Shown: in pieces, positions 60,495-64,000 of the stretch
How the letters are laid out: each line of letters opens with the position of its first letter
Position numbering within the stretch: position 1 is the stretch's first letter
Assembly (NCBI GenBank): GCA_947626345.1
Contig: CANQSF010000003.1
Coordinates: 62,001-126,000 of the forward strand
DNA: 64,000 nt
Origin: an uncultured Oscillospiraceae bacterium
GTDB taxonomy: Bacteria; Bacillota; Clostridia; Oscillospirales; Oscillospiraceae
Reading direction: 5' to 3'
The notes under the pieces: model-generated
What the model saw: the letters and a program-made list of their open reading frames with translations, nothing else
Database searches by the model: none
What the model was told of the DNA's origin: nothing
Translations under genes and position numbers: made by a program

Positions 60495-62147
60495 TTAACT
60501 AAAGCGCACCGTAATGACCGTACCTTTCCCAAGATTACTTTCCAGACTTATCTCCGCCCCCAGAACAAGGGCGGCGTGTTTTACGATGGAAAGGCCCAGG
60601 CCCGTTCCGCCACTGGCCTTGCTGCGGCTCTTGTCCACCCGGTAGAAGCGCTCAAATATGCGTTCCTGCTGATCCGGCGGGATGCCTATGCCGTCGTCGG
60701 ACACGGTGAGTACCGCCCCCGTGCCATCCCCACGGGCGTCCACGGTCACATGACCACCCTCACGGTTGTATTTGATCGCGTTGTCGCAAAGGTTGAATAC
60801 GATGCTATGAACAAGCTGCGGAATGCCGCTTATAGGGGCCGGTCCACCGGTGAGCGAGAGGGCCACGCTCGCCTTGCCTGCCCGGGCCTGCAGGTCACGG
60901 ACAACAGACTCGGATACCGCGTAGAGGTCCGTGTTCTCAAAGTGCATATCTCCCATGTCCTCGTCCAGATGGGAGAGGCTGATGATGTCGCTGATGAGCT
61001 GCATCATTCGCTGTGCCTCGGCACAAATCTTCCCGGCAAAGGGCTGTACGTCCTCCTGTTTCGCTATGCCGTTTTGGATGAGTTCCGCATAGCCGGATAT
61101 GGTCTGAAGAGGCGTTTTCAATTCGTGAGATACATTGGCGGTAAACTCCCGGCGCATCCTCTCAGCTTCGGCTTTCTCCGTAATATCCAGCAATAGCAGC
61201 GCCGCACCGGATACCTTCCCCTCAGAAATGATAGGGTTGGCGTTGATCAGATATTGCCGGTCCCGGATGGTAACAGACTTTTCCTCACGGGACCCGGCCA
61301 GCGCTCTGTTCAGAGCGTGTTGGATGTCCAAGTCGCGGCTGAGCGAGATCAGGTCTTTCCCCGTACAGGACCCCTCTGCCCCCAGCAGGTTCATGGCCGC
61401 CGGGTTGATGGCCAGAACGCGCCCTGTTTGGTCCAGTAGGATCATACCCTCCGACATACCGCCGATGATGGCTTCCAGTTCGTTCTGCCGGCGCTGAAGT
61501 TCTGTCTGCTGGGCTTTCAGTTGGCTCTGCTGGCCGTCCAGACGGCGCAGCAGGGGGGATATTTCCTCATATCCTTCATTCTCAAGCGGCCTGTCCAGAT
61601 CCACCGCATTGAGCGGTTGTACGATGCGCCTGGAAAGCCGCCGGGCCAGCAGCACAGACGCGATTAGTGCGATGACGATGACTGCGGCGAAGCCCTGTCC
61701 CACTCCCAAAAGCATGGTAAGTACGGTGTTCTGCGCGATCGCAAGGCGAAGCACTGTTCCATCTTCCAAACGCTGGGCCGCATAGAGGAACCGCTCCATA
61801 AGCGTGGAGGAGTACCGCTGGCTCTCACCAAAACCGCTGGAAAGCGCCTGTTGTACCTCTGCGCGTTCCAGATGGTTCTCCATAGTATCATTGTCTGCGT
61901 CGCTGTCATAGAGGACGCTTCCATCCTCGTCGATCCAGGTGATCCGATAGTCCCGGATGTCCATATCGTCAAAATACTTCATTCCGCCCAGTTCCACACC
62001 TTGAGCGGCAAGCTGGGTCTGCATACGAAGCTGTGTCTGCTCTATGCGGGAAAAATATCCGTACAGCACTACCATGATGAGGACTACCGACGCAAGAAAA
62101 ACGGTAAAAGCCACCAGACACAGTGAATGAAATATCTTTTTTGTCAT
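60495..62147 (-). CDS. phoR: PhoR-type sensor histidine kinase
   Basis: The product has 550 residues: membrane helix (about 8-30), external sensor domain (about 31-150), second helix (about 152-172), HAMP-like/coiled region, a PAS domain (about 215-325), HisKA with His341 in VSHELKTP, and HATPase with NLCDNAIKYN, DDGIGIP and GTGLGLS. It overlaps phoP by ATGA. With phoU and pstB it forms the phosphate-starvation signalling set. Codons are less GC-rich than in the genes to the left. Confidence 0.9.
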   Translation of the reverse strand: MTKKIFHSLCLVAFTVFLASVVLIMVVLYGYFSRIEQTQLRMQTQLAAQGVELGGMKYFDDMDIRDYRITWIDEDGSVLYDSDADNDTMENHLERAEVQQALSSGFGESQRYSSTLMERFLYAAQRLEDGTVLRLAIAQNTVLTMLLGVGQGFAAVIVIALIASVLLARRLSRRIVQPLNAVDLDRPLENEGYEEISPLLRRLDGQQSQLKAQQTELQRRQNELEAIIGGMSEGMILLDQTGRVLAINPAAMNLLGAEGSCTGKDLISLSRDLDIQHALNRALAGSREEKSVTIRDRQYLINANPIISEGKVSGAALLLLDITEKAEAERMRREFTANVSHELKTPLQTISGYAELIQNGIAKQEDVQPFAGKICAEAQRMMQLISDIISLSHLDEDMGDMHFENTDLYAVSESVVRDLQARAGKASVALSLTGGPAPISGIPQLVHSIVFNLCDNAIKYNREGGHVTVDARGDGTGAVLTVSDDGIGIPPDQQERIFERFYRVDKSRSKASGGTGLGLSIVKHAALVLGAEISLESNLGKGTVITVRFS

Positions 62148-62824
62148 TGAGGCGCCTCCATCCGATACCCTACGCCTCGGACTGTGCGGATATACTCACC
62201 GCATGGTCCCAGCTTTAGGCGCAGAGAGCTTACATGCACGTCTACCGTCCGTGTCTCACCGGCAAACTCCGCATCCCATATATTCTCCAACAAGCTCTCT
62301 CGGTCAAAGACCTTCCCAGGGTGGGCCATCATAAGCCGCAACAGCTCGTACTCTTTCAGTGTCAACGCCACCCGCTCGCCTTGGACCGTCACCGTATGCT
62401 CTGATGTGTCAAGCGTAAGGTCGCCCATACGCAGTACGACCGGCTCTTGTTCCGCTCCGGCCCGACGCAGCACCGCCTTGATCCGGGAGACCATCTCCAT
62501 CATGCCGAAGGGCTTGGCAAGATAATCGTCCGCGCCCCGGTCCAGGCCCGTCACCTTGTCAAATTCCGTGCCCTTGGCCGTTGCCATGATGACAGGGATG
62601 CCCGCCGTTGCCGGTTTGGCCCGCAGCTTTTCCAGCACCTGTAAGCCGTCCTCGCCGGGGAGCATGATGTCCAGCAGGACCAGCTGGGGCACGGTCTGGC
62701 CCATGGCCTTCCAAAAACTCCCGCTCTCAGCGAACCCCCGGCTCTCAAAACCGGCAGCGTTCAACGTATAGAGGATCAGATTGCGGATGGCGTCGTCATC
62801 CTCCAAACAATAAATCAAACTCAC
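62144..62824 (-). CDS. phoP: PhoP/PhoB-type response regulator (OmpR family)
   Basis: The product has 226 residues. Receiver domain with the acidic triad and phospho-acceptor Asp52 in VLLDIMLPGEDG, followed by a Trans_reg_C winged helix (about 130-226, ending RTVRGVGYRMEAP). GTG 62824 overlaps the phoU stop (GTGA) and has GGGAGG seven bases upstream. The longer frame to 62866 lies inside phoU. Confidence 0.91.
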   Translation of the reverse strand: MSLIYCLEDDDAIRNLILYTLNAAGFESRGFAESGSFWKAMGQTVPQLVLLDIMLPGEDGLQVLEKLRAKPATAGIPVIMATAKGTEFDKVTGLDRGADDYLAKPFGMMEMVSRIKAVLRRAGAEQEPVVLRMGDLTLDTSEHTVTVQGERVALTLKEYELLRLMMAHPGKVFDRESLLENIWDAEFAGETRTVDVHVSSLRLKLGPCGEYIRTVRGVGYRMEAPQ

Positions 62825-63471
62825 GGTGTCACCTCCCTGTCGCCGGTGATGGAAAATACCACCCACTTGGCGATATTCACCGCATGGTCGCCTATTCGCT
62901 CCAGGTACTTCACGATCATCAGCAGGTCCAGCGCCTGCTCCGCGTCCGTCTCCGCGCTGCGTACTCGCTGGATCAGAAGCCTTTTTACCTTTGAAAAGTA
63001 ACCGTCTACCACATCGTCATAAGCGATGACCGCCTGTGCTGCGGCCACATCCTGTGCCACAAAAGCGTCCAGGCTGTCCGTTACCATTTTGATAACAGCC
63101 CGCGCCATAGCGGAAATGTCCTCCGTCTCATCGGCTGCGGTCAGCTCTGCCACCGTGATGATTTCAGCGATGTCGCCGGAATTATCCCCGATGCGTTCCA
63201 TATCCGTCACCATCTTCAGCGCCGCAGAAATGACGCGAAGATCAGTAGCCACTGGCTGCTGTTGCAGCAGGAGCTTCAGGCACAGCCCCTCGATCTGCCT
63301 CTCCTTCTCGTCGATCTGGACAGACAGATCGGGGACCGAGCGGGCCAGCGCAAGGTCCCTCTCGGCAAGTGCCTTGGCCGATTTTGCAATAGCATTTTCA
63401 CACAGCGCACCCATGGTGATGAGTTCCCGGTTGAGCGTTGACAGCTGTTCGTCAAATTTGGATCGCATCAT
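62821..63471 (-). CDS. phoU: Phosphate transport regulator PhoU
   Basis: The product has 216 residues: two three-helix bundles each with the E-R-I-G-D metal-binding motif ([13 protein letters not shown] and [14 protein letters not shown]). It links PstSCAB to PhoR and restrains phosphate uptake. The ATG at 63471 overlaps the pstB stop; ATG 63468 is an equal alternative given GGGAGG upstream. Confidence 0.94.
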   Translation of the reverse strand: MMRSKFDEQLSTLNRELITMGALCENAIAKSAKALAERDLALARSVPDLSVQIDEKERQIEGLCLKLLLQQQPVATDLRVISAALKMVTDMERIGDNSGDIAEIITVAELTAADETEDISAMARAVIKMVTDSLDAFVAQDVAAAQAVIAYDDVVDGYFSKVKRLLIQRVRSAETDAEQALDLLMIVKYLERIGDHAVNIAKWVVFSITGDREVTP

Positions 63472-64000
63472 CCAAACCTCCCCGTGATATAATCCTCCGT
63501 CCGTTTATCCACAGGCACAGAAAATATTGTTTCTGTATCGCCGTATTCCACCAACTCCCCCAGCAGAAAGAACGCGGTTTGATCGCTGATCCGCACAGCC
63601 TGCTGCATATTGTGGGTGACGATGACAATAGTATATTTCTCTTTCAACGCCGATGCAAGGTCCTCTATCTTCCCGGTGGAGATAGGGTCAAGCGCAGAAG
63701 TCGGCTCATCCATGAGAAGCACCTGCGGTTCTACCGCCAGCGCCCTTGCGATGCAGAGCCGTTGCTGCTGGCCGCCGGACAGACCCAGCGCGTTTTTCTT
63801 CAGCCGGTCCTTTATCTCGTCCCAGATGGCCGCGTCCCGCAGAGACCTCTCCACGATGTCGTCCAGCTTGGCCTTGCCCTTGATCCCATGGGTCCGGGGG
63901 CCATAGGCGATGTTGTCGTACACGCTCATGGGAAAGGGATTCGGTTTTTGGAAAACCATGCCGATGTCTTTTCGCAGCATATTCACATCCACGCCTGGGG
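63468..64000 (-). CDS. pstB: Phosphate ABC transporter ATP-binding protein PstB (5' end outside window)
   Basis: The C-terminal 177 residues are present. [23 protein letters not shown] is diagnostic of PstB, followed by the signature [16 protein letters not shown] and Walker [16 protein letters not shown]. The Walker A part lies beyond the right edge. Further pst genes are expected there. Confidence 0.94.
   Translation of the reverse strand, partial: PGVDVNMLRKDIGMVFQKPNPFPMSVYDNIAYGPRTHGIKGKAKLDDIVERSLRDAAIWDEIKDRLKKNALGLSGGQQQRLCIARALAVEPQVLLMDEPTSALDPISTGKIEDLASALKEKYTIVIVTHNMQQAVRISDQTAFFLLGELVEYGDTETIFSVPVDKRTEDYITGRFG

Overview
The window looks like chromosome from an endospore-forming, high-GC Firmicute of the Clostridia, most like the Oscillospiraceae. 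The evidence is a complete spoIIIAA-AH operon, spoVAD-spoVAE, a SpoIIQ-like peptidase, a DUF4364 gene, and the clostridial order nusB-xseA-xseB-ispA-dxs-tlyA-nadK-argR-recN. Genes are tightly packed with many 1-20 nt overlaps and strong GGAGG-type ribosome binding sites. From this sequence alone the genus is a guess.

Left edge (1-1.8 kb): the end of an integrated element. A large serine recombinase gene runs up to the junction. Just beyond it, on the minus strand, is the N-terminal piece of a cysteine-rich chromosomal gene that appears to have been cut by the insertion. Next (1.8-11.1 kb) come a hairpin-rich promoter region, DUF4364, a hybrid histidine kinase, a sugar-type nucleotidyltransferase, a GNAT acetyltransferase, spoVAD-spoVAE and a group of minus-strand housekeeping or unknown genes. 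At 11.2-13.9 kb is a Tet(M)/EF-G-like GTPase fused to an NYN (Rae1/YacP-like) nuclease domain, behind an attenuator-like leader. At 14-20 kb a five-gene minus-strand operon encodes a heterodimeric ABC exporter, a family 4 uracil-DNA glycosylase, a DUF2156 protein and a GNAT protein.

Centre (20.2-37.2 kb): a plus-strand block holds the SpoIIIA secretion channel operon, Asp23, then nusB, exonuclease VII, isoprenoid genes, tlyA, nadK, argR, recN and tyrS. A large BspA-LRR/cell-wall-binding surface protein sits in the middle, between ispA and dxs. At 37.3-40.3 kb is a three-gene ABC importer of the ABC_sub_bind type. At 40.3-44.6 kb are a degenerate E2-like acyltransferase, a ClC-family channel and an ATP-grasp/esterase gene pair.

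Right half: a complete branched-chain amino acid importer (livKHMGF, minus strand), a polar amino acid importer (minus strand) and a GT2 glycosyltransferase are followed by the plus-strand glycolytic operon trmL-pgk-tpiA-gpmI-eno. A SpoIIQ-like gene follows, whose apparent sigma-F promoter is built into the eno terminator. At about 59.6 kb the base composition falls. There is a 620-base gene-free region with two tandem copies of a structured, covarying RNA-like repeat, then a Cys-rich KTR gene typical of mobile elements, then phoR-phoP-phoU-pstB running off the right edge.

How parts connect: SpoIIIAA-AH (mother cell) and the SpoIIQ-like protein (forespore) are two halves of the same trans-envelope channel, and SpoVAD/AE act later in dipicolinate uptake. 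All three importers put a stable hairpin between the binding-protein gene and the permease genes.
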